Positions 7,541-17,409 of a stretch of 64,000 bases of DNA are shown piece by piece. The position numbers and the translations under genes are program-made. Origin of the DNA: Kosakonia cowanii JCM 10956 = DSM 18146 (GTDB taxonomy: Bacteria > Pseudomonadota > Gammaproteobacteria > Enterobacterales > Enterobacteriaceae); the NCBI RefSeq assembly GCF_001975225.1, contig NZ_CP019445.1, positions 3,596,001 through 3,660,000 of the forward strand, written 5' to 3'. Below the pieces are notes generated by a model. The model ran no database searches and was not told where the DNA came from. It saw nothing but the letters and a program-made list of their open reading frames with translations. The first letter of the stretch is position 1; the number at the start of each line of letters is the position of its first letter.

Positions 7541-9697
7541 TTACTTTGTGAAGTTTATCCTGATTGTTCCAGTATACGCACTCATCGCTTGTGGCGTTCC
7601 GTCTGGTTTGAGAAAGTTTATCGTTAGGGCTTTACCTGTTGTAGAGGATATGATTGGCGTAACACCGTTTGCGGTTAGGGTTGACACTACGCAGCCGTTA
7701 GTGGCAGTTTGGGTTACGTGCGTTCTTAGCGTGATTGTGATAAACCCATTTCCAAAAGAAATACCGCCAGCGCTAATAATCCCATATGGATCATTACTAG
7801 ATGATACAGCGCCATTACTTAGAGTAATTGATACATAACGCGGAAACATACACGTCACATCTGTGCATGTATTTAACCCTTGGATGATTGCGCTAACACC
7901 ATTTTGAAACCGCTCATTATCAAGAGTGCCGCGATTTGTCTTTATCTGCGCTCCAATCACCACATCAGTACAGCCAGATAATGCAATAACAGGCTTTCTA
8001 AAGCCTCCGCTCTCATTTGCTGCAGGGTCAGCTATTGTATCAAACAGATCATCAATAAATACATTTGAACTATTTGCAATTGATATCGCGACGCCAGAAT
8101 CAACTTTTATTGCGTTGTTGATAATTTGCAGTCCAGAAACATTTACCGCGATTATACCTATATCTCCGCCTGCTGCCTGTGATGTCCCACGACCTATCTG
8201 AAAAAAGTTTTGAGAAACCTCAACGTTGGATATTGCCGCAGCCCCACCATCGGATCTTCCTATGTTTATAGCGGCACAGTTTCTGTTTAATGCAGAAACC
8301 ATTCCTGTAGCTTTATTACCAATTATTCGCACACCTGAGATAGCACCTTGATCATTGCTGAAAGCAATAAAAGATGCTGCCCCATAGGAAACATTATTTT
8401 GAATTAAAACATTCGTACTTGGGCGTATATGAATGGGATTAAAAGCTGAATCATTCGTTGAAAGGTCAGCAGCGGTATAATCAAATAAGCTGTTGCGAAC
8501 AATAATATTGTGGCTTCCACTTTGCGTTGTCGAAACGAATGGTTGTGTGTTGCTAATATAAACTGCATGCCGACCATACGATGTGGCAATAAACTTAATG
8601 CCGTCTATGGTTATATTTTTTGCTTCCGCTGTGAGGACACCATATCCGCCCGCGCTTCCAAGAGTTACAGGGGAATACTGCATCTCTGAAAACTCACAGT
8701 TTTTTGCCGCTCCTCCGTCGACCCCTATAAAATGAATCCCGGTAGTGAATTTTTTGGCGTTCGCATTATCGACAGTGATATTTCTAATCGTCTTCCCTTG
8801 GCTCCATGCCATGCGCGAGGTAATAAACTCAGATGTGGCGCTGTTATCAGCAGCTGCACTTCCTACGCCACGAAGCCCTATTAAGCTGATGTTGTCGCCG
8901 TCAAGACGAAAAGCTGATTGAATTTTTGTTGTTTTAACGGCGTTCTGAGTAGGTATGTCGTTGCAGAGTGTGACACCAGAACCAACGCGCGCGCCCTGAT
9001 TATCGCTGTCCTTAACGCTTACAGGCATGTCGATATTAACGCCGATATAGCCCGCAATGCTTGATGTTGACAGCTCATTTATCTTGCGGAGGCTGATGAT
9101 TTGCTGAGTATCGACGTTCTCCCAGTTCGTGTCTGGTGAACTGTTTGCGGCCACTACCAGACCGCCTGAGGGAATGTTTCCGAGGTAACGATACCAGTGA
9201 CTGTCGGTGGGGTAATACACAGCCTGAAATGAACTGGTAATGGTCGTTCCAGTTGCAAAGTTACCTGTCTGGATCTGCTGGTAGGTTGATTCATCGTAGT
9301 TAGATTTCACCCACTGACGCACGGTAGCATCACCGACACTCAGCCAGGCTCCGATTCCAACACCTCCGCTTGATGATGGCGTTGAACCTGACGGTACGGT
9401 TTTTGGAAAAGAGCCATCCCATCTGTAGTACTCACCATCAGCTGTATCTTTGAGGAGTTGATTAGGCAGCGTTAATGTCGATCCTGCCTGAAATGTTCCA
9501 ACAGGAATCCATCCGAATTCGGCAATCGCCTGCTGGGCCAGCCAACGCAAACCTTCAATGGTGTAATGTTCTTTACCGAAACGGTCGACATAGGTGTTAA
9601 CGAGTGAAGTAACGAACTCGTCAATTTTACCCGCGTTAAATTTCAGGTCCCGCGGGGCCTCACTCGGAACTGGCAGATTTGTCGGTGTGGTAGCCAT
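7541..9697 (-). CDS. tailspike / receptor-binding protein
   Basis: A 718-residue virion protein expected to bind and probably cleave the host surface polysaccharide. Residues 1 to about 130 form the tail-attaching domain seen in many enterobacterial siphophage spikes (MATTPTNLPVPSEAPRDLKF, then FGWIPVGTFQAG and GEYYRWDG). From about 220 to 600 the sequence shows repeated short beta-strand turns with Asn/Asp and small residues (NITVDNA, NIIVRNS, NVLIQNN, GVRIIGN, GLQIINN), the look of a right-handed parallel beta-helix. The last 100 residues are likely a trimerisation region. The variable C-terminal part sets host range. It is the last structural gene, with an acyltransferase gene next to it. 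Confidence 0.87.
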   Translation of the reverse strand: MATTPTNLPVPSEAPRDLKFNAGKIDEFVTSLVNTYVDRFGKEHYTIEGLRWLAQQAIAEFGWIPVGTFQAGSTLTLPNQLLKDTADGEYYRWDGSFPKTVPSGSTPSSSGGVGIGAWLSVGDATVRQWVKSNYDESTYQQIQTGNFATGTTITSSFQAVYYPTDSHWYRYLGNIPSGGLVVAANSSPDTNWENVDTQQIISLRKINELSTSSIAGYIGVNIDMPVSVKDSDNQGARVGSGVTLCNDIPTQNAVKTTKIQSAFRLDGDNISLIGLRGVGSAAADNSATSEFITSRMAWSQGKTIRNITVDNANAKKFTTGIHFIGVDGGAAKNCEFSEMQYSPVTLGSAGGYGVLTAEAKNITIDGIKFIATSYGRHAVYISNTQPFVSTTQSGSHNIIVRNSLFDYTAADLSTNDSAFNPIHIRPSTNVLIQNNVSYGAASFIAFSNDQGAISGVRIIGNKATGMVSALNRNCAAINIGRSDGGAAAISNVEVSQNFFQIGRGTSQAAGGDIGIIAVNVSGLQIINNAIKVDSGVAISIANSSNVFIDDLFDTIADPAANESGGFRKPVIALSGCTDVVIGAQIKTNRGTLDNERFQNGVSAIIQGLNTCTDVTCMFPRYVSITLSNGAVSSSNDPYGIISAGGISFGNGFITITLRTHVTQTATNGCVVSTLTANGVTPIISSTTGKALTINFLKPDGTPQAMSAYTGTIRINFTK

Positions 9698-9708
9698 ATT
9701 TTTTCCAT

Positions 9709-9734
9709 AAAAAAACCCGGCGCCAGGCCGGGTT
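9709..9734 (-). terminator. terminator between tail-tip and tailspike genes
   Basis: On the minus strand ACCCGGCctggCGCCGGGT followed by seven T, in the 56-base gap. It separates the tailspike from the main tail operon, so the spike may depend on antitermination or readthrough. Confidence 0.75.
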
Positions 9735-9753
9735 GGATGGTTGGAGGAAAGAC

Positions 9754-12213
9754 TTACGGGTAAATCAGATCGCTGTATTCAGTCAGCGTCAGGGAGGTAG
9801 TTCCGTCTGAGTTTGGTTTTTTCTCGGCTATCGTCCATTGAGTGGAGTCGAGTTCTGCCTGGGTGGCTATTACATAACGGGACGGAGACTGCACCGTATA
9901 CCCATCAAAGATATTGAGCTGAATGGCTGGTATGGCGGCAGAAAAACCGAAGTCGGTATCATCTCGGCGAGAAGCCGGATATCGCGCAGTGGTGTTCCCC
10001 AACGAGTCGGTGATAACCACCCACATCTCACCTTCAAAGGTGATCCGCTCACTGGTATCGAAGTTGTTACCGTCGCGGGCGACTATGTAGCCGTCCTGCT
10101 GGTTGATATCGTACGTATCGGTGAAGATGATCATGTCTCCGGGGTAAACATAATCGCCGTCGGCGAGCACCTTTCCCGACATCCGCAGGCGGGAGAAAAG
10201 CAACTTTCTCACCTCCAGAAGAGCCCTGTCGCGCGCCTGAGGCTCATTTCGGCATCCATTCAGCGTTACCTTCAATGGCGTCTGCGCTGCAGATTCAACG
10301 ATGCCAGCTGCTGTAATGCGGTAACGAAGGTAGGTCTTTTTATTGGTTAGCGGGCTGACATACTCCACCTCAACGCCGTCATACTGGCCCGGCATACGCA
10401 TGTCATATGTGAGCCTGAACTCTTCTCCCTTCTTATTTGACCGGTTGAAGAGCGCTGCTGGCGTGGTGCGCTTCTCGTCACGACTGAACGTCAGAACGCC
10501 GTTATCCCAGAAGGCAATGACGCGGGCGGCGTTGCAGATCATCTCCACGCGTGCGCCGAGAGAGACATCCTCATCGTCAAATGTGTAGTCGAAGTAGCCA
10601 AGTTGAGCCGGGGTAATGCTACCTGCGATTCGATAGAGCTCATACAGATCGATCGTTGCCTCAGGCTGTTCTCCCATGACCAGCCATGTATGCGCGACAG
10701 CATCAGCGAAATTGCGCGAAGGCCGCAGTGTATAATCCACCGTCCTTGTCGCCAGGTCGTAGCTGATGGTATGGCGTTTCACCAGCGCGTTATATTTCCT
10801 GTCACGAACGCCTGTGGCCTGCTCCGTCGCCTGAACCGTGACCCGGACGAGAGTATCTTCAGCATGCAGCTGGTTCTGCAGAATTCGCACAGAGTGAATT
10901 TCGGCGATCTGCAGGCTGTTGCTGTCGCTGGAGTTGTTGGTTTTGACAATGGTTACAGAGTACCGGCCAAACCCGCCAGAGGGGGTCACCTTCACAGTCT
11001 TGTAAATGACGTCAGATCTGCCGCGGCTGTTAAAAAGATTGCCTGTCAGGGTTTGTGTGGTGCCCGGCACCTGGCTGTTATCGTCATTCACCCTCCAGAG
11101 GGTTATTTTGTAATCCGCCCCCTCTCCATCCCCAAGCTGAGCCATGAAATGAATCCACAGCTGATCACCAGCAAGCGGCGAGAAGAAGGGACCAGCAGCA
11201 AGCGCCTGGTTGTCATTGAGAATGAACTTTGTGGTGTTAACGGTGGCGTTTGCCGGTGTGTTATTGACATCCGTACCGGAGAGGCTGTTGAAATAAAAAG
11301 TGTAATATTTCACAGGATTAGTAACTGATCCGTCATCTGTCTGAGTGACATTGATCAGGTTCGCCGAGACTTTAATATCCTTGGTTACGTTTCCGCTCGC
11401 CGTGCCATAGGTTACGTTGACAACGAAAGTCACCGAATGCGGCAGCGCGAGTCCGGCGAAATAATCAAAGGCCGCCTGCCTGACAATCTTCACTGATGCC
11501 TGGCCACCAGAAAACGTACCGGAAATTACCGTGGTGGCAGACGCTGAGTAAACAGGGACGTCATTGCTTTCATTAGGGCCTGATATCTCCTGCCCGTCGA
11601 CATCGTCAAACTCGAATCCGAGAACCGACTGAGGGATAATCTCGCCAGGCTGATAAATCTGGTAGGACGCGCCGGCAAGAGAACCTATTGACGATTCTGA
11701 ATAGCGGACGTTTTCAATATCATATTTGCCGATCCCGAAGTTCATCCACTCGGTGACATACTTTATGTTATTGATGAATTCGTACATCGATGGTTGGATC
11801 AGGTCCGGGTACGCCCTCACCTGTCCGTAAATGTCCGGTCGCGCCTGATACGTACGCGCCACATTTGTCTGCCCGGTGAGTTTATTATTCGGTGACTCCT
11901 TCGAGTTGTAATCGGAGGCGCTGAAACTCTGCTTCGGTGCAAGGAAGGCAAAGACCTTCGATATGAGTTTGAAGACGGGACTCAGTACCTTGCCGATCGC
12001 TCCTTTGGGCTGTGAGAAGATCTGGATGCTGTGCAGTTCAGTAACAGGAAAGTCCAGCTCATCGCTGTCATCCAGCTCCCTGCCATTCACCACGATGATG
12101 ACATCCGCGAAAAAATCTCGCGTGACAAGCCACTCATAAAAGCTGCTGCCGGCGGGGAGGTTAACCCTTTCTTTGGGCCGCCCCGGCATGTGCTGTATTT
12201 CGATAATCGGCAT
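9754..12213 (-). CDS. tail tip / central hub protein (J-like)
   Basis: An 819-residue tail-tip protein that should form the distal hub and carry the spike. The N-terminus (MPIIEIQHMPGRPKERVNL) starts a small beta-grasp-like domain, followed by a hydrophobic stretch at about 70-95, hub-like beta domains and an insertion rich in Thr/Ser. The last part (TFEGEMWVVITDSLGNTTARYP) is typical of this J-like group in ES18/N15-related siphophages, which databases sometimes misname kinase. It overlaps the NlpC/P60 gene by 53 bases; an internal ATG eight codons in is an alternative start. Confidence 0.85.
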   Translation of the reverse strand: MPIIEIQHMPGRPKERVNLPAGSSFYEWLVTRDFFADVIIVVNGRELDDSDELDFPVTELHSIQIFSQPKGAIGKVLSPVFKLISKVFAFLAPKQSFSASDYNSKESPNNKLTGQTNVARTYQARPDIYGQVRAYPDLIQPSMYEFINNIKYVTEWMNFGIGKYDIENVRYSESSIGSLAGASYQIYQPGEIIPQSVLGFEFDDVDGQEISGPNESNDVPVYSASATTVISGTFSGGQASVKIVRQAAFDYFAGLALPHSVTFVVNVTYGTASGNVTKDIKVSANLINVTQTDDGSVTNPVKYYTFYFNSLSGTDVNNTPANATVNTTKFILNDNQALAAGPFFSPLAGDQLWIHFMAQLGDGEGADYKITLWRVNDDNSQVPGTTQTLTGNLFNSRGRSDVIYKTVKVTPSGGFGRYSVTIVKTNNSSDSNSLQIAEIHSVRILQNQLHAEDTLVRVTVQATEQATGVRDRKYNALVKRHTISYDLATRTVDYTLRPSRNFADAVAHTWLVMGEQPEATIDLYELYRIAGSITPAQLGYFDYTFDDEDVSLGARVEMICNAARVIAFWDNGVLTFSRDEKRTTPAALFNRSNKKGEEFRLTYDMRMPGQYDGVEVEYVSPLTNKKTYLRYRITAAGIVESAAQTPLKVTLNGCRNEPQARDRALLEVRKLLFSRLRMSGKVLADGDYVYPGDMIIFTDTYDINQQDGYIVARDGNNFDTSERITFEGEMWVVITDSLGNTTARYPASRRDDTDFGFSAAIPAIQLNIFDGYTVQSPSRYVIATQAELDSTQWTIAEKKPNSDGTTSLTLTEYSDLIYP

Positions 12214-12592
12214 GCGACAGATACTCCACCCTGGTAAATAACTTTTCGATAACGCGCAGTCGCGTATGCATCACCCCGCCGCCGTCTCCTCTGCTGTGTA
12301 AGCCGGCCCCGTCGACGATAATGCCGACGTGCTCTGCCCGCTCGCCGACATAGGCCACGAACAATCCATCCTCTACCGGCAGCGCGCTCGGCTGCCAGTA
12401 AACGACCTCATCCCGGTAACAGGTAACAAAATCACTCCCCGCTTCGTAACCGGGGAGATTGTGCAGCTCAATGCCAAGCACATGGCGGTAATAGAGAACT
12501 ACCAGTCCCCAGCAGTCGCAGGCAGAAAAGCTACAGGCGCGGTCAGCCCACGGAACTCGCTCGATCCGTTTAATGAATTCACTTTTATCCAT
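12161..12592 (-). CDS. NlpC/P60 tail assembly peptidase (K-like)
   Basis: A 143-residue NlpC/P60 papain-like fold, equivalent to the peptidase half of lambda K. The catalytic cysteine is in CDCWGLVVLYYR at about 24-35, and the histidine is in AEHVGIIVDG at about 87-96. It may trim peptidoglycan during DNA entry or tail-tip assembly. It sits directly before the hub gene, as in most siphophage tail modules. Confidence 0.9.
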   Translation of the reverse strand: MDKSEFIKRIERVPWADRACSFSACDCWGLVVLYYRHVLGIELHNLPGYEAGSDFVTCYRDEVVYWQPSALPVEDGLFVAYVGERAEHVGIIVDGAGLHSRGDGGGVMHTRLRVIEKLFTRVEYLSHADYRNTAHAGAAQRKG

Positions 12593-12595
12593 GGG

Positions 12596-13066
12596 TTATC
12601 CGTTAACGAGGCCTGGCCATTCAGCCGGGTCATATATCCGGCCTATGTTGCGGTTGAGTGGGTTGGTCATTGAGAGGCTGACGTTAACGTCAGTTCCATC
12701 CATATTGCAGTCAGCAACGTAGAGCACCCATGAATCAACAGGTGTAGCGGTATCTGCCGCATCGAATCGTCTGATAGTGCAGGTGATCGGCTGGATGCGG
12801 GAGGTGCCCGACCAGAGTTTCAACTTCTGCTTAAAGTCGCTGGCGAGCTGGCTGAACTTGAGCGTACTGTCGATCACTGGCGTGCTGCTTTGCTGGCTCT
12901 CTGTCAGTTCAAATCGACACGGGTCGTAAACCGCGCCGCCGAGTGACTTTGGGAAAACCTGATTGTTCACAAGGCGCACATATCCAAATGAAGGATGATA
13001 GAAGGTTACCGTCTCGTACATGATCCGGTTAGGCCGCTGCGCCTTGAACTCGCGATAAGTTGGCAT
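12596..13066 (-). CDS. minor tail protein, DUF1833 family
   Basis: A 156-residue protein opening MPTYREFKAQRPNRIMYETVTFYHP, characteristic of DUF1833 tail proteins. It is beta-rich with no membrane segment. It lies between another minor tail gene (one-base overlap at 13066) and the NlpC gene, the place of lambda M/L-type tip components. Its exact role is unknown. Confidence 0.82.
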   Translation of the reverse strand: MPTYREFKAQRPNRIMYETVTFYHPSFGYVRLVNNQVFPKSLGGAVYDPCRFELTESQQSSTPVIDSTLKFSQLASDFKQKLKLWSGTSRIQPITCTIRRFDAADTATPVDSWVLYVADCNMDGTDVNVSLSMTNPLNRNIGRIYDPAEWPGLVNG

Positions 13067-13560
13067 CAGTTAACCCTCGGCAACGATTCCGGGTCCCGGT
13101 TATCCGGATACCCCGTCACCACAATATCCAGCCATGAGCCCCACGGCGGAGGTAGCTCGACGATAATGTCGGCATAGTCATCATCAGCACTCACAATCTC
13201 CCGGCAAATTACATCGCCAGTCCAGGTGAATACTGATCCGGTCTGAGACCATGTCGGGAATGAGCGGAAGTGAAGCTCCTGCTTTTCCAGTCCTGTGTCG
13301 CCGGTCCCCGTCCCTACAAGCATTTCAAACCACTGATTGCCGTTATCCAGATACGATGGGCTACGCAACCATTGATAGAAAGCACGGTGCTGATCCTGGG
13401 TCAAAATCCAGGTGAGCGAGAAAGCCGTCTTGAGATCGTCCGTCAGCTTCTGGAATATCGGAGCACCGACTTCCGGTAAATCAGTCCGGAAGCCGGTGTC
13501 AGTGCTTGGAGACTTCGATTTTTGGGCAAGCGGCAACCAGTCCGGGTACGGAATAGCCAT
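13066..13560 (-). CDS. minor tail protein
   Basis: A 164-residue protein beginning MAIPYPDWLPLAQKSKSP, with several tryptophans and a central beta-rich region. Position directly after the tape measure gene and before the DUF1833 gene marks it as a distal tail or tip component, comparable in place to lambda M. I do not recognise catalytic motifs. Confidence 0.8.
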   Translation of the reverse strand: MAIPYPDWLPLAQKSKSPSTDTGFRTDLPEVGAPIFQKLTDDLKTAFSLTWILTQDQHRAFYQWLRSPSYLDNGNQWFEMLVGTGTGDTGLEKQELHFRSFPTWSQTGSVFTWTGDVICREIVSADDDYADIIVELPPPWGSWLDIVVTGYPDNRDPESLPRVN

Positions 13561-13569
13561 ATTATTTCC

Positions 13570-16500
13570 TTAGCCGGTCGCCCGGCGTGGTGCCTGGTGA
13601 TTACGTGAAATTGACTGGCTGATCGGCCCGCCATTGTTGATATCAGCAACGATCACATCCACCGTCACTCCACCGTTTGCATCCGTTCCTGCCTGCGCGT
13701 CGACGGTTGAACTGGTGTAGTTCTGGATGTTTATCGTCACCCCACCACCTCCGCCAGCAGCCATATCCTTATTGCTGATCACCTTGCCATTATCACCCGG
13801 TATCATGTACTGCTTACCAGTGCTGGCCTGGTAGATTTCAGGCATACCACCCTCGCCTACCTGATACAGTCCGCCAGCAGTTACCGGGCCGCCATTCTTC
13901 CTTTTACCGAGCAGGCTCATGCCAACTATGCCAGCAACTGCGCCGATACCAATAGCCGCAGCAGTACCCATAGAGGCGATAGATGAAAGGATTGCTGCCG
14001 GAGTCCATGCTGCTGCGGTTGTGGCCGCCGCCGCGGTGCTGGTTGCGGTTTGAGTTGCAACAGCTGCCGTCTGCACCGCCGTAACGGTACCTATCGCTGC
14101 CGTCTGCGCCGCCTGGCCCATGATCGCCGACTTCACCCATTCAACGCCCATTTGCACAAACGTATTGATGAGTGAATTCAGCACTGTGTTGCCGATGGAA
14201 CGCATTGCATCCTGCGCTGACATACTGCCAGTGATGATGCCTGTCAGAGCGTTTGAGGCACTCCCTGACAGTGCGTCGAATGAGGCTGCCAGCGCCTCAT
14301 TGCCGGCGCTCTGGTTACGCCAGATTTCCCATTGAGCAGCGATGCGGGCCTGCTCATACTCCTTGTCGGCTGAAGCGCGAAGAGCCAGCGCATTCTGATG
14401 GGTGATAATTCCCTGCTGCTCATACTGCTGAATTAGCGCGAGTTTACGAGCATTCTCATTCGCCAGTTGCTGCACAGGGTCAACGCCGCCAGCAGCTTCT
14501 TGCTGAGGACTGACCACCTGATCGGACCGTATTTTCGCGAGGTTGGCCTGATGCTGCTCCTCCAGACGCTCAATGGTCTGGTTATACTGCTCCTGGCTAA
14601 TTTTCTTCGCAGATAAAGCGGTGTTCAGATCCTGAACATCCTGCTTAAAACTTGCGTTCTCGCGCGCCTCTGGCAAAAGCTTCTCAGCTGCCGCCTGTGC
14701 CTTGATAGCGTTGGCAGCATCCCACTTGGCTGAGGCATATTTGCCAGCCAGATCGATTTGCTCCTGATTCGCGCCTTTGCCTAGAGACTGCTGGGCTGTG
14801 AGGATGGCCTGCTCGCGGCTTAATTCTCTGGTGGAGTCAGCGGCAAGCTCAGATTGTTGCTTAAGATTACTCAGCTTCTGAGCGATTGATTCCTGCTGAT
14901 TTGCTGCCTTTTTTGCTTCCGACGCTGCCTCTTTGTCTTCTTTCTTCTGGTCTTTTTTGGCCTGAGTCGCTTTCTCCGTGGCAACATACGTCTCCTGAAG
15001 GCGTTGGATTGCTCGCGGATCAACAACACCAGAATCTTCAGCATCATAAGTTGCCTGAAGCTTAGCCCTGGCCTCCCCCTCAACCTTTGAAAGAGCGAGG
15101 CGTCGTTCAGCCTGCCTGATGAGCTTTTCGCCCTCTTTCCCCCCCCAGTTAATCTTGAGGGTTTCCGAGTTGAAGGCCTTTAACGCTTCGGTCGACTGCC
15201 CGAGCTTCTGCGCCAGGAATGCCTGTGAACCGCCAAGGAGGGAAGCTTTTTTCTCCGCTTCAGCGAGTGCAAGGGCGTTATCTCTGGCCGCCTTCATTTG
15301 ATCTACGATGCCTTTATTTACCTGAATGTTCATCAAGCGATAAGCATCTTCAGTCTGCGACAGCTTTGCCGTTTGACCATCTAGATCACGGCGTTTTTTC
15401 GCGAGCTCATTAGCTGCTTCGCGCGCCTTGATTACGTACCCGTTATTCTCGTCCTCCGTTACACCATACTGTTTTGCAAGCGTGTAATATCTTTCATATT
15501 CAGCCTCAAGACCTGAAATTTCACCCTTCAGATCAGCGATAGATTCTTTCTGCGCTTTTATGGAATCAACGGTGTCTGCCCTGACCCCCTGAGCCTGCGC
15601 GAGGTTCATATCATTGAGGCGCTTAATCACGTCGGGGATGGTGTCAGCAAAAGCGATCGCCTCTTTGCGCGCTTCAGCCTGTCGCTGCGCATACAGATAC
15701 CAGCCAGCAGCCACAATCGCTATAACACCGAGAGGGCCGCCAAGAGGTCCGGTTACGGTGCTGATCACCTTCATGGTGTTAGCCATGGTGAAACCAGTGG
15801 CCGCAACTCGCGCCTGAGCACCGGCAAGGGCATTCTCTGCAACGGCAGCTTCGGCAGCGGTTGCAATGTATGCACTACGCAGGCGCACAACGTTTTCCAT
15901 TGCGAATGCTTCTGCCGCTGTATTTTTGGCTACCTGAAACTCAGCGAGCGCGAGGTTTAGCGCCGACATTGCTGCGCCTTTGTCTGCCTGCGTTTTTCTC
16001 ACTGTTACCGCTGCAGCCTCTGCTTCCTGAATAGCTGCCTGCCGCGTCGCGGATATCGATGTCAACGTACCTTGCACTCGCTGAGCCTGAGCAACAGTTG
16101 CCATAGCAAGAGCGCCAGCAAAACGACCACCCATGATTGCAGCCGCGCCAATCAATGCGGTACCAAGGCCTTCCAGATTTTCACTCAGGCTTATTACAGA
16201 ATCGCGGAACCCAGCGGCGAAGGATTTGACGGTCGCATTCTCGCCAAAGAACTTAGTGACATTATTGCCCGCAACCTGCAGGCCTTTCGAAATAGAAACT
16301 GTTGTTTTGGCGAACTCGCTGCCAATGGCTTCGCCCTGCGAAAGCAGACCTTTTACAACTACATCGGTTGTCAGTTTTCCTTCCGCAGCCATTGCGCGAA
16401 GTTGACCAATTGAGACTCCGAGGGAATCAGCCAGTGCGTTTGTCAGGCGGCTGCCCTGTTCCGCAACTGAGTTGTATTCCTCGCCACGCAGCGCGCCGGC

Positions 16501-17034
16501 AGCAAGGCCCTGGGATAACTGGATAATCGCGTTTTCCGCTTCCTGTGCAGTTGCGCCAGATACCGCGAAGCCCTGGTTGATGATTGTGGTTAGCCGCACA
16601 AGATCGGCGGCGCTGGTATTGTAGATGCGGGTGCCTCGCTCCAGGCGAGCATACAGAGTGGCGGTGCCATTAAGGGATGATTGAGTCGCCTGAGAAATAT
16701 CAAAGATGCGCTGCATCACCTCAGCCTGCGTCTCGCCGGTGCGGATGCTGTTTGATACCTTGTTATTCAGCTCTGTCCAGGCATCGGCATAATTCGCGAC
16801 CTGCTGGATTGATAGAGCCGCGATGACACCTTTAGCAATGCTTCCAAGGCTCGACAGCGTACGCTCCATAGACGCGATTGAGCGCTCAGTGCGGTTTACG
16901 CTGGATTCAATTCTTCCAAGGTTGCCGCCAAGACCAGCCAGTGCGGCTTCAATTTCTCGCCTGCCTCGAAGGATGCCAGCCGTGTCCATATCGACTTCAT
17001 AAATTACCTTACCAGCGTTAAGAATTCCTGCCAT
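13570..17034 (-). CDS. tail tape measure protein
   Basis: 1154 residues, mostly helical, setting tail length and passing into the host during DNA entry. The N-terminus (MAGILNAGKVIYEVDMDTAGI) and the GAT-like region at about 80-260 (NNKVSNSIRTG..., SQGLAAGALRGEEYNSV) are typical of the TMP N-terminal domain. Hydrophobic segments occur at about 420-445 and 960-1040, and charged Lys/Glu/Ala coiled coil at about 500-900. At roughly 0.15 nm per residue the tail would be near 170 nm (inference). It is the largest gene in the prophage. Confidence 0.95.
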   Translation of the reverse strand: MAGILNAGKVIYEVDMDTAGILRGRREIEAALAGLGGNLGRIESSVNRTERSIASMERTLSSLGSIAKGVIAALSIQQVANYADAWTELNNKVSNSIRTGETQAEVMQRIFDISQATQSSLNGTATLYARLERGTRIYNTSAADLVRLTTIINQGFAVSGATAQEAENAIIQLSQGLAAGALRGEEYNSVAEQGSRLTNALADSLGVSIGQLRAMAAEGKLTTDVVVKGLLSQGEAIGSEFAKTTVSISKGLQVAGNNVTKFFGENATVKSFAAGFRDSVISLSENLEGLGTALIGAAAIMGGRFAGALAMATVAQAQRVQGTLTSISATRQAAIQEAEAAAVTVRKTQADKGAAMSALNLALAEFQVAKNTAAEAFAMENVVRLRSAYIATAAEAAVAENALAGAQARVAATGFTMANTMKVISTVTGPLGGPLGVIAIVAAGWYLYAQRQAEARKEAIAFADTIPDVIKRLNDMNLAQAQGVRADTVDSIKAQKESIADLKGEISGLEAEYERYYTLAKQYGVTEDENNGYVIKAREAANELAKKRRDLDGQTAKLSQTEDAYRLMNIQVNKGIVDQMKAARDNALALAEAEKKASLLGGSQAFLAQKLGQSTEALKAFNSETLKINWGGKEGEKLIRQAERRLALSKVEGEARAKLQATYDAEDSGVVDPRAIQRLQETYVATEKATQAKKDQKKEDKEAASEAKKAANQQESIAQKLSNLKQQSELAADSTRELSREQAILTAQQSLGKGANQEQIDLAGKYASAKWDAANAIKAQAAAEKLLPEARENASFKQDVQDLNTALSAKKISQEQYNQTIERLEEQHQANLAKIRSDQVVSPQQEAAGGVDPVQQLANENARKLALIQQYEQQGIITHQNALALRASADKEYEQARIAAQWEIWRNQSAGNEALAASFDALSGSASNALTGIITGSMSAQDAMRSIGNTVLNSLINTFVQMGVEWVKSAIMGQAAQTAAIGTVTAVQTAAVATQTATSTAAAATTAAAWTPAAILSSIASMGTAAAIGIGAVAGIVGMSLLGKRKNGGPVTAGGLYQVGEGGMPEIYQASTGKQYMIPGDNGKVISNKDMAAGGGGGVTINIQNYTSSTVDAQAGTDANGGVTVDVIVADINNGGPISQSISRNHQAPRRATG

Positions 17035-17054
17035 TTAAGCATCCTCAGGGCAAT

Positions 17055-17080
17055 AAAAAACCCGCCGGAGCGGGTTTGTT
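17055..17080 (-). terminator. terminator after the small secreted-protein gene
   Basis: On the minus strand AAACCCGCtccgGCGGGTTTTTT, lying 18 bases after the stop of the 89-residue gene and before the tape measure gene. It resembles the private terminator of a moron. Confidence 0.8.
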
Positions 17081-17097
17081 TTTGAAGTTAGTATTTT

Positions 17098-17367
17098 TTA
17101 TTCAAGCGTGGATAGAGAGGATTCGGCGTTCTGGCATATCTCGCTCATTTCACCGCCCGCCTTCTTCACCTGAAGGCATGAATAATTCACATCACTGGCG
17201 GCTTTGACGCTTCGCATTAAAGCTTTGATACCATCGAGACATAGTTGCTTATCAGGATGGTTGTAGCAAATAGCCTCGGACGTCTGAGCCCATTTTGTTG
17301 AAGTGTTTTCTCCAGCAATACTGGCAAACGGCAGGCAGATAATCAGAAAAATAGCACCTTTGCGCAT
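17098..17367 (-). CDS. small secreted protein, probable moron
   Basis: 89 residues with a clear Sec signal peptide (MRKGAIFLIICLPFASIAGE, cleavage after about residue 18). The mature part has four cysteines (ICYNHPDKQLC, YSCL, EIC) that could form two disulfides in the periplasm. No known domain is recognised. It interrupts the tail operon between the chaperone gene and the tape measure gene and is followed by its own terminator, so it is likely lysogen-expressed cargo, for example a periplasmic protective factor. That role is inference. Confidence 0.72.
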   Translation of the reverse strand: MRKGAIFLIICLPFASIAGENTSTKWAQTSEAICYNHPDKQLCLDGIKALMRSVKAASDVNYSCLQVKKAGGEMSEICQNAESSLSTLE

Positions 17368-17409
17368 GACGCCCTCGGCAAGAAAATATTTCCACTATTA
17401 TACCGTTTA

